Shown here: piece after piece, positions 1 through 8,696 of the stretch
Position numbering within the stretch: the stretch's first letter is position 1
Layout of the letters: every line of letters begins with the position of its first letter
Assembly: GCA_947179245.1 (NCBI GenBank)
Contig: CAMXBD010000016.1
Location: 1-37,487 of the forward strand
Direction of reading: 5' to 3'
DNA: 37,487 bases
DNA from: an uncultured Lachnospiraceae bacterium
GTDB lineage: Bacteria > Bacillota > Clostridia > Lachnospirales > Lachnospiraceae
Translations under genes and position numbers: made by a program
Notes under the pieces: model-generated
Databases searched by the model: none
Told to the model about the DNA's origin: nothing
The model's input: only the letters and a program-made list of their open reading frames with translations

Positions 1-156
1 ACTGTATATAATTTATTATATGAACATTTAAACACTTATTTAATTATTTGTCAATATATTTTTTCCCTTACATCCCACTACGACCATCTAACTTCCTTCT
101 TGCCACATTCCTCTCCCGCACCATGGATTACCTGTTCACAGATAATCAATACACAG

Positions 157-228
157 CCCGGCAAGAAGCTTATATCTTAAGGATCCCCTCAAAAAGCGCG
201 GCGACGAAGATATAAGCTTCTTACCGGG
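157..228. repeat. Long inverted repeat: 21-nt arms with one mismatch and a 30-nt loop, downstream of the SpoIID-like gene
   Basis: CCCGGcAAGAAGCTTATATCT (157-177) pairs with AGATATAAGCTTCTTaCCGGG (208-228). Confidence 0.8.
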
Positions 229-262
229 CGTCCGTTTTAAATAATCCGTAACTTGTAATCCA

Positions 263-2107
263 TCACTCCGGAATCCTCAACACCTGCCCAACCCGTAATA
301 AATCAGATGTCAATCCATTCAGATTCTTAATTGCATCCACTGTCGTTCCAAATCGATTTGCAAGAAGCCACAGCGTATCCCCAGAACGAACTGTATATTG
401 AAAATATGAATCCGTCTGCGAAACCGGTATCCGCAGCACCTGTCCGATGCTCAAGTTATCACTCGTGAGCCCATTCGCCTGCTTGATGGCATTCACTGTT
501 GTGCCATATCGGTTTGCAAGCTGCCACAATGTATCTCCGGAACGGACTGTATGCATAATCACATTTCCCTGTCCGGGCGAAGGAGCCGGCGCAGAACCCG
601 CTGGCGGCACATTCTGTTCGATTCCCAGATAAGTTCTGTATAACGAGTTCCATGTGGCAGGTCCTACGACTCCGTCAGCCGCAAGCCCCATTCTCTGCTG
701 AAAAGCGATAACCGCCTGTCTGGTGCCGTTCCCAAAAATGCCGTCCTGATCTGGACTGGGAATACCCGAATAATATTCAGATATAACATCTAACAGATAT
801 TGTAACGTGATTACATCCTGTCCTCTGGAACCCTGCCTCAGAACAGAAGAGGGCGGAACTGTCCCGATTCCAAGCGTATTCCCTTCACTATTTAGCTCCG
901 CTAGTCTGGTCACGGCAGTGTACAGACTGGAAATCTTATACCATGTAGACTTTCCTACAACACCATCTGTCGCCAGATTGAAAATACTCTGGAATTTTGT
1001 CACCGCTGCTCTCGTGCTGTCTCCAAACACTCCTGTCTCGTCTGTAATTGTTGGAATCGCCGGATAGTTTCTTCTGATTCTGTTTAAATACGTCTGTATT
1101 GTCTGCACATCCAGTCCTGTGCTGCCTACTCTGAGCGGTGTCCCCGGATATGAAGTAACTACATTGGATATTGCATTTGTCTCCGCAATCTCTATGTCAT
1201 CGGGATAATAGTATCGCAATATTCTGATGGGAGTGTAGCCTTGATTAGCAAGAGTGACTGTCCCCCACTGGGATAAACCCGCGCAGGATGCCGTAGTTCC
1301 GTTACAAAAGGAAGTGAAATAGGGAGCATTCTGTCCCTGCCTGCGAACATACTCATTAAAGATCTGGTCAACAATCCTGTTGATTGATTCATAAATCGGT
1401 CTTCCATAGACAAAATACTGATCATATGCAGTACTGTTCGTAATATCAAAATTATATCCTTTTGCCCTATACCACTCCGTATATACTCTGTTTAGCGCAA
1501 AGGTAATAATAGCATAGATGTTTGCCCTTAGCGCGGCTTCCGGCCACGTTGGATAAATTTCACTGCTGGCAACATTTTTCACATAATCCGGAAAAGAGAC
1601 CTGAACATTTGATGCGGCGGAATCCGGTGTGCCGAGATGAACTGTGATCGGATTTGGAATCACCACCTGCCGCAGTACATACGGCACACCCATATTTCCT
1701 CTCTGTCCCTCCTGATTGCGCTCTCCGGTCATAGCCACCGCTGGAGAGCCCACTGAGATTTCTATCTGTTCACTGCTTCGCTGTCTCTCCTGCATCGGGA
1801 CAAGCGAAAGCGGAAGAACTGCCAGCTCCCCGTCAAAGATAGGAATATCTGAGACATACAGAGCATTAAATCCTTCCGCCTGTGCAAGTACATTATAAGT
1901 TACATACGGTGTTCCCGTAAAATTTTCATTCTGTGAATAACTCTTGTCCACGGTCTCCAACGACACACTTCTCGTCTCACCGTTTTCATCTGTCGTCAGC
2001 TCATAGACACGGTTCTGTTCATCATCCAAAACACTGACCTGAACCCCGCTCAAAGGTACAGCATCGTGTGCTGTCCGCGCCTGCATCATCAGATATCCGA
2101 TTGCCAT
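263..2107 (-). CDS. SpoIID-like domain protein with two PG_binding_1 domains and two C-terminal LysM domains
   Basis: SpoIID-like core (VKNVASSEIYPTWPEAALRAN...; LSQWGTVTLANQGYTPIRILRYYYP); two peptidoglycan-binding repeats (GVFGDSTRAAVTKFQ..., GIFGNGTRQAVIAFQ...); two LysM repeats (HTVRSGDTLWQLANRYGTT, YTVRSGDTLWLLANRFGTT). Confidence 0.85.
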   Translation of the reverse strand: MAIGYLMMQARTAHDAVPLSGVQVSVLDDEQNRVYELTTDENGETRSVSLETVDKSYSQNENFTGTPYVTYNVLAQAEGFNALYVSDIPIFDGELAVLPLSLVPMQERQRSSEQIEISVGSPAVAMTGERNQEGQRGNMGVPYVLRQVVIPNPITVHLGTPDSAASNVQVSFPDYVKNVASSEIYPTWPEAALRANIYAIITFALNRVYTEWYRAKGYNFDITNSTAYDQYFVYGRPIYESINRIVDQIFNEYVRRQGQNAPYFTSFCNGTTASCAGLSQWGTVTLANQGYTPIRILRYYYPDDIEIAETNAISNVVTSYPGTPLRVGSTGLDVQTIQTYLNRIRRNYPAIPTITDETGVFGDSTRAAVTKFQSIFNLATDGVVGKSTWYKISSLYTAVTRLAELNSEGNTLGIGTVPPSSVLRQGSRGQDVITLQYLLDVISEYYSGIPSPDQDGIFGNGTRQAVIAFQQRMGLAADGVVGPATWNSLYRTYLGIEQNVPPAGSAPAPSPGQGNVIMHTVRSGDTLWQLANRYGTTVNAIKQANGLTSDNLSIGQVLRIPVSQTDSYFQYTVRSGDTLWLLANRFGTTVDAIKNLNGLTSDLLRVGQVLRIPE

Positions 2108-2214
2108 AATTCATTCTCCTCCATAGCCATAGTCTTGTAACAGACTGATATGCTATAAAGTATGCTGCACCGCACCCATCCGTGATATCATTACATTATA
2201 ATCTATCTCACCCC

Positions 2215-2298
2215 GGAAGAATGCCCCGGCATTCTTCCAGAGATGACTTAGTTGTTCTTAGGCGGCGTACTTTGCCGCCTTAGTGCAACTTCATCTCT
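2215..2298 (-). repeat. Composite structured intergenic element: nested long hairpin plus GGAAGAATGCC/GGCATTCTTCC hairpin
   Basis: Minus strand, right after the stop: AGAGATGA..AGTTG..AGGCGGC..GCCGCCT..CAACT..TCATCTCT nested stems, then GGAAGAATGCCggGGCATTCTTCC. Confidence 0.8.
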
Positions 2299-2300
2299 TT

Positions 2301-3980
2301 TTACTGGACGACTCCGGTTCCGCCTCTCGTCCACACAATATTCTGGCTGATCATCTGGTCGATATCCATGCCTATGATTTCGGACGCTCTCGCTTTTGCC
2401 TCCGCTTCGTTGGCTGTGCCGAGATTCTTATATATGTTGTAGGCTGGTTTCCTGTTACCATTCAAATCATATAAGCCGAGTGCCAGATGGCTCTCCATCT
2501 CATGCGCATCATCGGTCTGTCTGAATAACATAAATGCATCCACATCGGGCAGCGAAGCCGCTTTCAGATAACCATAAGCAATCGATGCCTCCTGTTTATC
2601 ATCGCCGAAGCTGGACGTATATCCGATCTCCGCAAGCGAAATGCTTCTGACCTGACCGCTGGGGCTTAAAAACTGCGGCTGATGCATGTAATTAATCAGT
2701 ATATCAATATTCTGCATCGTGATATAAGGCGTTGAAATGCCGCTCTGAACCCAAACCGCCGGACCGTTCCATGCATAGGGATCATACAGCGGAGAGTTAT
2801 ACGGATGGTACGAAAGTCCCCAATCTATATTTCCCTCTCTATTGATATAATAGTTAAACTGATCTAAATAATCCTTAGCAAGAAAACTGCCGGGATTAGA
2901 TTTCCTGTTCCACTCCTGATCGATGGAGTTGTAAAGGCGTACATTAGCGTTCTGGCTTTTCATTTCATTATACATAATACGGAAAGCCTTCACATAGATA
3001 TTTACATTATAATCCAGTGACGTAGAATTGGTGTACCACCATGAAGTTCTTGCATTCACCTCATTGCCGATAATCCAGTTATCCACCTGTCCGCAGCCTG
3101 CCTGCCCCGAATAACGCTGTCCGAGGAATGCCCCAATCGCCTTTAAGTGATTAGTTCCTGTAGAATCTGCCACATTTAACGCGTATCCCGGACAATCACC
3201 CCCCTGCGCTGACGGATGGACAAGATGCTGTGTATACTGGCTTCTGCCGCCGTTTAACAGTACCATTGTAACCTGCATACCATAGGCATTAAAGCTTTTG
3301 ATCATTGAATCGAACTTCGTCACCATTCCGTTATTAAAGTACCATGTCTGACCATTATACTCAAATGGAATCGCTCCGGGAACAGATGCATCGACACAAA
3401 TATCATCGACATACATATTGTACACGACCTGCTTAACTCCCAGCTCCTGCAATTCCTCCTTAGAAGCCTTGGTAAGATCAGGCAATATCCCTTTAATTCC
3501 CGCATCTCTGCGCGGTGATGTATGTGACGCGATTGCTTCCGGATTAGTAATATAATGTTCGTCACTGACCTGAACCATCTGTCCACCGCGTTTCACGGCA
3601 ATCAGAAATTTGCGGCTCAGATTGGAGTCAGCCGTGTTATAACCCAGCGGAAATGAAGCAGTAACGGAAGAACCCGCATCCACTGTCGCCACCACCTTAC
3701 CGGTGGGCCCGTCCTGATAGACCTCATCCGCATAGACATAATATTTCCCGTCATCACTCGACGGAACACTGCCTGCACTAAGCTGGCATACAACGTCCGC
3801 TCCCGAAATCGTACAGGATTTGATCTCAACGGGACGTCCTGCTGCCTTGGCATACAGCACATTATCCTTCTTAAAAACCGCCGCACAAACTGCCACAGCC
3901 ACGGTAAGCACTGCCATTACAATTGTCAGCGCTGCCCTTTTACTTATTTCTTTACTCTTTTTTCTTCTGTCTCTCATCAT
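2301..3980 (-). CDS. Secreted glycoside-hydrolase-like TIM-barrel protein (DUF5722-like)
   Basis: N-terminal hydrophobic anchor/signal; WIIGNEVNARTSWWY, YDQFNYYINREGNIDWGLSYHPYNSPL and SLAEIGYTSS are typical of GH-like TIM barrels. Confidence 0.65.
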   Translation of the reverse strand: MMRDRRKKSKEISKRAALTIVMAVLTVAVAVCAAVFKKDNVLYAKAAGRPVEIKSCTISGADVVCQLSAGSVPSSDDGKYYVYADEVYQDGPTGKVVATVDAGSSVTASFPLGYNTADSNLSRKFLIAVKRGGQMVQVSDEHYITNPEAIASHTSPRRDAGIKGILPDLTKASKEELQELGVKQVVYNMYVDDICVDASVPGAIPFEYNGQTWYFNNGMVTKFDSMIKSFNAYGMQVTMVLLNGGRSQYTQHLVHPSAQGGDCPGYALNVADSTGTNHLKAIGAFLGQRYSGQAGCGQVDNWIIGNEVNARTSWWYTNSTSLDYNVNIYVKAFRIMYNEMKSQNANVRLYNSIDQEWNRKSNPGSFLAKDYLDQFNYYINREGNIDWGLSYHPYNSPLYDPYAWNGPAVWVQSGISTPYITMQNIDILINYMHQPQFLSPSGQVRSISLAEIGYTSSFGDDKQEASIAYGYLKAASLPDVDAFMLFRQTDDAHEMESHLALGLYDLNGNRKPAYNIYKNLGTANEAEAKARASEIIGMDIDQMISQNIVWTRGGTGVVQ

Positions 3981-4081
3981 CTTCCCCTACCACCATTCTT
4001 ATACTCTGTATCTGTGCTTTATTATATCGGTAAATATTTCCTTTGACAAGGGTAAGAAAACCTTCCTTGAAAAGTTATGTG

Positions 4082-4963
4082 TCACGCCGGATTCACATGT
4101 ACCATAATATGCTTAACCTTGGGAAAATTTTTTTCGATGGCATCATGGACATGCTCTGCAATACCGTGTGCATCGCGCAGCCTCATTTCTCCGTTGACCC
4201 GTATCTCAATATCGACATAGATTTTATTTCCAAAGACTCTGGTCTGCAATAAATCTACTCCCTGCACACCGTCCTGCTTCAGCGCACACTCTATGAGCAT
4301 TGTTTCCACTTCGTCATCGCACGCTTTATCCACCATCTTATCGACCGCATCCATGAAGATCTCATAAGCCGCTTTCTCAATAAAGAAACAGATCACCACA
4401 CTGGCAATAGGATCCAAGATCGGAAATCCCATTCTTGCACCCACAATACCAATCAATGCACCCACAGAGGACAGCGCATCTGAACGATGATGCCATGCGT
4501 CCGCCATGAGTGCACCGGAATCAATTTTCTTTGCATATACTCTTGTATACTGGTACATACCCTCTTTAACAATAATAGACAGTACCGCCGCTGCCAATGC
4601 CAGTACTCCCGGTACGGTAAGATTCGTATAATCTCCTCCCGCTATTTTACGCACTGCAGTATATCCGATCCCCAGACCAGTAGCAGACAAAATAGTCGCC
4701 AGCACAATTGCTGCCACACATTCCATCCTCTCATGTCCGTAAGGATGATCCTTGTCCGATTCTTTACCGGATATCTTAATACCGATAATGACCACGATCG
4801 TACTGAAAACGTCCGAAGCCGAATGAATCGCATCCGACACCATCGCTCCCGAATGGGCGATCACACCGGCTATAAGCTTGAGTATCGTAAGCGCCAAGTT
4901 GGCTATAATACTGACTCTTGACACTTTCATTGCCACTTTTTCATAATCATGTTCACTTTGCAT
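4082..4963 (-). CDS. Cation diffusion facilitator (CDF) family transporter
   Basis: SDAIHSASDVFSTIVVIIGIKIS, DHPYGHERMECVAAI and DAWHHRSDALSS are CDF hallmarks. Start at MQSEHD chosen from the upstream AAGGGGAG. Confidence 0.9.
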   Translation of the reverse strand: MQSEHDYEKVAMKVSRVSIIANLALTILKLIAGVIAHSGAMVSDAIHSASDVFSTIVVIIGIKISGKESDKDHPYGHERMECVAAIVLATILSATGLGIGYTAVRKIAGGDYTNLTVPGVLALAAAVLSIIVKEGMYQYTRVYAKKIDSGALMADAWHHRSDALSSVGALIGIVGARMGFPILDPIASVVICFFIEKAAYEIFMDAVDKMVDKACDDEVETMLIECALKQDGVQGVDLLQTRVFGNKIYVDIEIRVNGEMRLRDAHGIAEHVHDAIEKNFPKVKHIMVHVNPA

Positions 4964-5058
4964 TAGTCTATTGCTGCTCCCCTTGCTCAAAATTATTCTC
5001 ATTATACTTCTTTTTGAGGCGAAAAGCAATCAAATGCATCTGCTGCCACATTACCACT

Positions 5059-6063
5059 TTACTTATAATATTTCGATGTCATCGTCTCTTTCTTGTCCTC
5101 CGGCGTCTCCATCGCCTTGTCTGCCAAATAAGTAAGACAGTCATCGACCCACGCCAAAGAATTGAACATACCGTCCAATTCCCACTCTTGTTCTTCCCAG
5201 ATTGACATATTAGAACCGTTGACAGAAATATATTCCCCTATTCCGGGCTCCTCTTCAAAGCTCGCCGTTACATAACGCACCGAATCCTTTATCCCCTCAT
5301 CTATATCAAAGCCGACAAACTCTGCCTGTATATGCTCTGTCATCTTCATACCTACACACAAATACGCATACAACGAATCATTGTATCCATATTCACTGAA
5401 ATCTATCTGATAGCGGCATGAATACAGATAAAGATCCTCTCCCTTCACCGATTGATAATGCTCAAAGGAAAATTCATCCATCTTTCCCTTATAATTTTCT
5501 TCGGCATACTCTTCCAGCCTCTTTGTACACGCCTTCCAGTCAGAAGTCGTACTGACTGCCTCATCTGTCTTATCCTGAACAAGACAGGCTATCCTGCCGT
5601 TTCCGGACAGACAGAAATTAGCTCCGTTCTCCCCAAAATCCGAAACTCCTGCAGTACTTCCGTCAGGCATGTAAAATACATATCTCCACATGAAGATCTT
5701 GCCATACGGACTCTGCCTTTTCACATAAACATTGTTTTCTATTTCAAGGCGCATGCCCGGATAAATCATATCCGGGTCTGCTATGCTTTCCTGATTATAC
5801 ATGACAATATCGCCGTAAAGACTGCCGTCATCCCAAAATTCTTCGGCGATATTCCACAGACAGTCTCCCGGACGTACTTCATACTCTGTACACTCCTGAA
5901 TTAACCTTATATATTCTTCTTCCTGCCCTGCCTCAATCCGTTCAGTCATATACTCTGTATCTGCCGCCTGTACAGCCATAACCGGCAGCAAAAGAGACAT
6001 GCCCGTCCCTATTACCAACACTAATGCGCAAACAGATCGCCCTTTTCTTCCCAATATTCCCAT
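5059..6063 (-). CDS. Secreted protein with an N-terminal LysM domain
   Basis: Signal-like N-terminus (MGILGRKGRSVCALVLVIGTGMSLLLPVMAVQA) followed by YEVRPGDCLWNIAEEFW...IYPGMRLEI (LysM). Overlaps the end of the upstream gene. Confidence 0.75.
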   Translation of the reverse strand: MGILGRKGRSVCALVLVIGTGMSLLLPVMAVQAADTEYMTERIEAGQEEEYIRLIQECTEYEVRPGDCLWNIAEEFWDDGSLYGDIVMYNQESIADPDMIYPGMRLEIENNVYVKRQSPYGKIFMWRYVFYMPDGSTAGVSDFGENGANFCLSGNGRIACLVQDKTDEAVSTTSDWKACTKRLEEYAEENYKGKMDEFSFEHYQSVKGEDLYLYSCRYQIDFSEYGYNDSLYAYLCVGMKMTEHIQAEFVGFDIDEGIKDSVRYVTASFEEEPGIGEYISVNGSNMSIWEEQEWELDGMFNSLAWVDDCLTYLADKAMETPEDKKETMTSKYYK

Positions 6064-7064
6064 ATACCTCCCATATCCCCTAACCACAGATTGCTTTGTA
6101 ATTCCGTACACTCTGCCACATTGCCCGCTGGTTCAGACAAATCATATTTCTCCCAAAACTCCGATTCCATCTTAAAAACTTCAAGCTCCTGTGCATCGCA
6201 GCGGATTTCATAAAAATCCTCCTGAGGCTCATGCGCATCGATAAATTTCGGATCTACGGCGATTCCGATGATAAACTCCTTATCATCCGTCACATAGAAA
6301 TAGGGTTTGAAATCATAATACTCATTCCACTCTTCATCCTCCTTTAGAAACCATGCAAGCAGAAGCTCTCTGTCCTCATCTTCCTCTCCGAAAAAGCCAT
6401 CATAATGCTCATTTGCCCGCCCAGCCCAGAACTCTATAAATTCCGGTTCAAGCTGTATGATATCCGACAGCTCATATTGTTCTCCGGTCAGCAGATCAAC
6501 ATTCACACCCCTCTTCGTCATACTGACATACCACACCGGACTAGCCGGAGCATATGTCTCCGCATAGTAAAGGCTCAGCAGATACTGGCTGTGATACTTC
6601 ACCATACATTCCACATCACTACAGAAAAGAGAATAATCTTCCTGAAGCTCTTTCACATAATCATCCGGTTCAAAATGCCAGTAATTGGTGCGGTCCATAG
6701 CCGCATCGTACATCATCTCATTGATGACATCCTGCTGTTCTTCGTCAATTCCCTCAATCTCCGGATATTCTATCGTCAATACATCCCAATAATTATATTC
6801 ATCCGAATATTCCACATAGTATTGCTGCATCTGTACCGTATAATCTCCATACCCTTTCGGCGGACGCAACACATAGGCAACAGATGCCGCACCTGCCGCC
6901 AGCAAAACAAGGATGCTGGCAAGCACCACCAGCATAATCCTGCCATGTTTCTTCTGCGGCTGCCCTCCTGCTTCAGTATACCCTGTTCCATTACTCTCTG
7001 TCCTTATGTACCTTATCTCAGTGTTCTCCATCTCTACACCTTGTACGATCTGATTTTCCTCCAT
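6021..7064 (-). CDS. Single-pass membrane-anchored protein of unknown function with a large acidic extracytoplasmic domain
   Basis: MEENQIV... followed by one TM segment (IMLVVLASILVLLAAGAASVAYVL). Ends overlapping the LysM gene start. Confidence 0.65.
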   Translation of the reverse strand: MEENQIVQGVEMENTEIRYIRTESNGTGYTEAGGQPQKKHGRIMLVVLASILVLLAAGAASVAYVLRPPKGYGDYTVQMQQYYVEYSDEYNYWDVLTIEYPEIEGIDEEQQDVINEMMYDAAMDRTNYWHFEPDDYVKELQEDYSLFCSDVECMVKYHSQYLLSLYYAETYAPASPVWYVSMTKRGVNVDLLTGEQYELSDIIQLEPEFIEFWAGRANEHYDGFFGEEDEDRELLLAWFLKEDEEWNEYYDFKPYFYVTDDKEFIIGIAVDPKFIDAHEPQEDFYEIRCDAQELEVFKMESEFWEKYDLSEPAGNVAECTELQSNLWLGDMGGIWEYWEEKGDLFAH

Positions 7065-7153
7065 CACATTTTCCCCATTCATAAGTTTACTCATAATCAA
7101 AATATGTTCTACATCATATCTTCCCATATTACAATATTATGTAAACCAAAAAA

Positions 7154-8581
7154 TTAAAAGTGTACCGGCTGCACATTCATCGTAAGCGGTTCTATCCTAT
7201 ATTCCGGCAGCGCATCGATCAGTTCTTCCAACGCATATGCCGTATTGTCCACTCTGTCATGTGCCAGCATCACTACCTCCCGCCTTCCGCGCGCCGTATC
7301 CACGGCATTGCGGATCAACTCCTCAGAGGACGCCGTATTCTTTGCGGCATCTCCTAAACTGGCGTTCCAGTCATAATATACGAATCCTCTCGCTTCCATC
7401 TCAGTGATGATATCCTGATATACCGTCTTATTGTATGCATTCACGCTGCCGCCCGGAAACCGAAAGAACTGTGCCTCCACTCCGGTAATCTCATACACTG
7501 TGTTGTATGCCTTCTCAAAATCCTCAATATAGCTGTCCACACTGGAATAAATTTGTTGATAATCATGCACATCACAGTGGATGCCTATGGTGTGTCCCTC
7601 ATCTACGATACGTTTTGCTGTCTCAGGATATTTTCTGACATATTCCCCGATCACAAAAAACGTTGCCTTGATATTCTTTTCCTTAAGCACATCAAGTACC
7701 ATATCTGTGTATTCTTCCGAAGGACCGTCGTCGAATGTCAGATACATCGTTTTAGGATTCAGATAAAGATCGATCCCGTTTGCAATTCCCTCTGCAATCT
7801 GATCTCTATACTCTGCTGAACTTAAATTTTCCCGTTCCTTCTTATTGGAGAGAAAACCTGTCTCAATCAGACATGCCGGCATGGCGCTCTTACTCGTCAC
7901 ACACATTTCAGGGTCTGATACCAATTCCCTTCCTGTGGCTCCCGTTGCCTTAACAGTCTCCTGCTGGATCAGCATTGCCAGACGTTTACTGTCGGATGTC
8001 TCGTCACTCTCATCATACCATGTTTCAATTCCCGCCACGCTATCAATTTCACATGAATTTTGATGGATGCTGACATAGAGGCGTGCATTCTGTGCATTTG
8101 CCATATCCACTCTGTCTGCCTTATCGATATACTGATCTCCTTTTCTGGCAAGCTGTGCGTTATATCCCATGATCCTCAATTTCTGTACCACGCGGTATGC
8201 GATCTTCCTATTGATCTCTTTCTCCATAATATCCCCGAAGACACATCCTCCATCGATTCCTCCATGTCCGGGATCGATTATGATCACACGGTTCGCCTCT
8301 ATCATTGCCTGTTCCTGTGCCTTATTCGTAATGAACATCTGCCCGGAAGTCACTGCCTGTGCAACATCTGTCACATTTTTTTCATCTAACAATACAGACG
8401 TATCCACCGTTACCGCTTCTGCCGCAATTACCTTGGATGCCTTCGATGTCTGAAAAGCCATTGTGATCGCAACAATCAGAATACATAGGACTGTCACGAT
8501 CCACATCAAAGTCCCCATATATCCTCTGATCTCTTCTCTTCTTCTCTGCGCTCTGTAGAAACGTCTTGTCCTTCCGTACAT
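7154..8581 (-). CDS. Bifunctional N-acetylmuramoyl-L-alanine amidase (Amidase_3) / polysaccharide deacetylase (NodB-type)
   Basis: IIIDPGHGGIDGG, SIHQNS and CLIETGFLSN (Amidase_3); MYLTFDDGPSEEYT, GIHCDVHDY and RFPGGS (NodB deacetylase) in one ORF. Confidence 0.9.
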   Translation of the reverse strand: MYGRTRRFYRAQRRREEIRGYMGTLMWIVTVLCILIVAITMAFQTSKASKVIAAEAVTVDTSVLLDEKNVTDVAQAVTSGQMFITNKAQEQAMIEANRVIIIDPGHGGIDGGCVFGDIMEKEINRKIAYRVVQKLRIMGYNAQLARKGDQYIDKADRVDMANAQNARLYVSIHQNSCEIDSVAGIETWYDESDETSDSKRLAMLIQQETVKATGATGRELVSDPEMCVTSKSAMPACLIETGFLSNKKERENLSSAEYRDQIAEGIANGIDLYLNPKTMYLTFDDGPSEEYTDMVLDVLKEKNIKATFFVIGEYVRKYPETAKRIVDEGHTIGIHCDVHDYQQIYSSVDSYIEDFEKAYNTVYEITGVEAQFFRFPGGSVNAYNKTVYQDIITEMEARGFVYYDWNASLGDAAKNTASSEELIRNAVDTARGRREVVMLAHDRVDNTAYALEELIDALPEYRIEPLTMNVQPVHF

Positions 8582-8597
8582 AAAAATGATGCTCCTC

Positions 8598-8624
8598 TCT
8601 TGTATTTACTGACAGCATACAAGA
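8598..8624. promoter_or_regulatory. 8-bp perfect dyad just upstream of the amidase RBS
   Basis: TCTTGTAT (8598-8605) and ATACAAGA (8617-8624) are perfect inverse complements, just upstream of GAGAGGAG and the ATG (minus strand). Confidence 0.55.
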
Positions 8625-8636
8625 AAGGTGCATCAA

Positions 8637-8696
8637 AGTTTCATCATTTTTGTAACATAGTTTCATCATTTTTGCATCATTTTTGCATCATTTTGA
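8637..8696. repeat. Direct CATCATTTTTG repeats with 11/22-bp spacing
   Basis: CATCATTTTTG starts at 8642, 8664, 8675 and (CATCATTTTG) 8686; larger AGTTTCATCATTTTTG units at 8637 and 8659. Confidence 0.85.

Noticed and set aside
6405-7157. 250-aa plus-strand ORF
   Set aside because: Antisense to the 6021-7064 gene; composition is low-complexity reverse-complement (I/H/R-rich) with no domain or RBS support.
8637-8696. Possible CRISPR-like array
   Set aside because: Units are only 11 bp with no unique spacers and no cas genes; better described as direct regulatory-type repeats.
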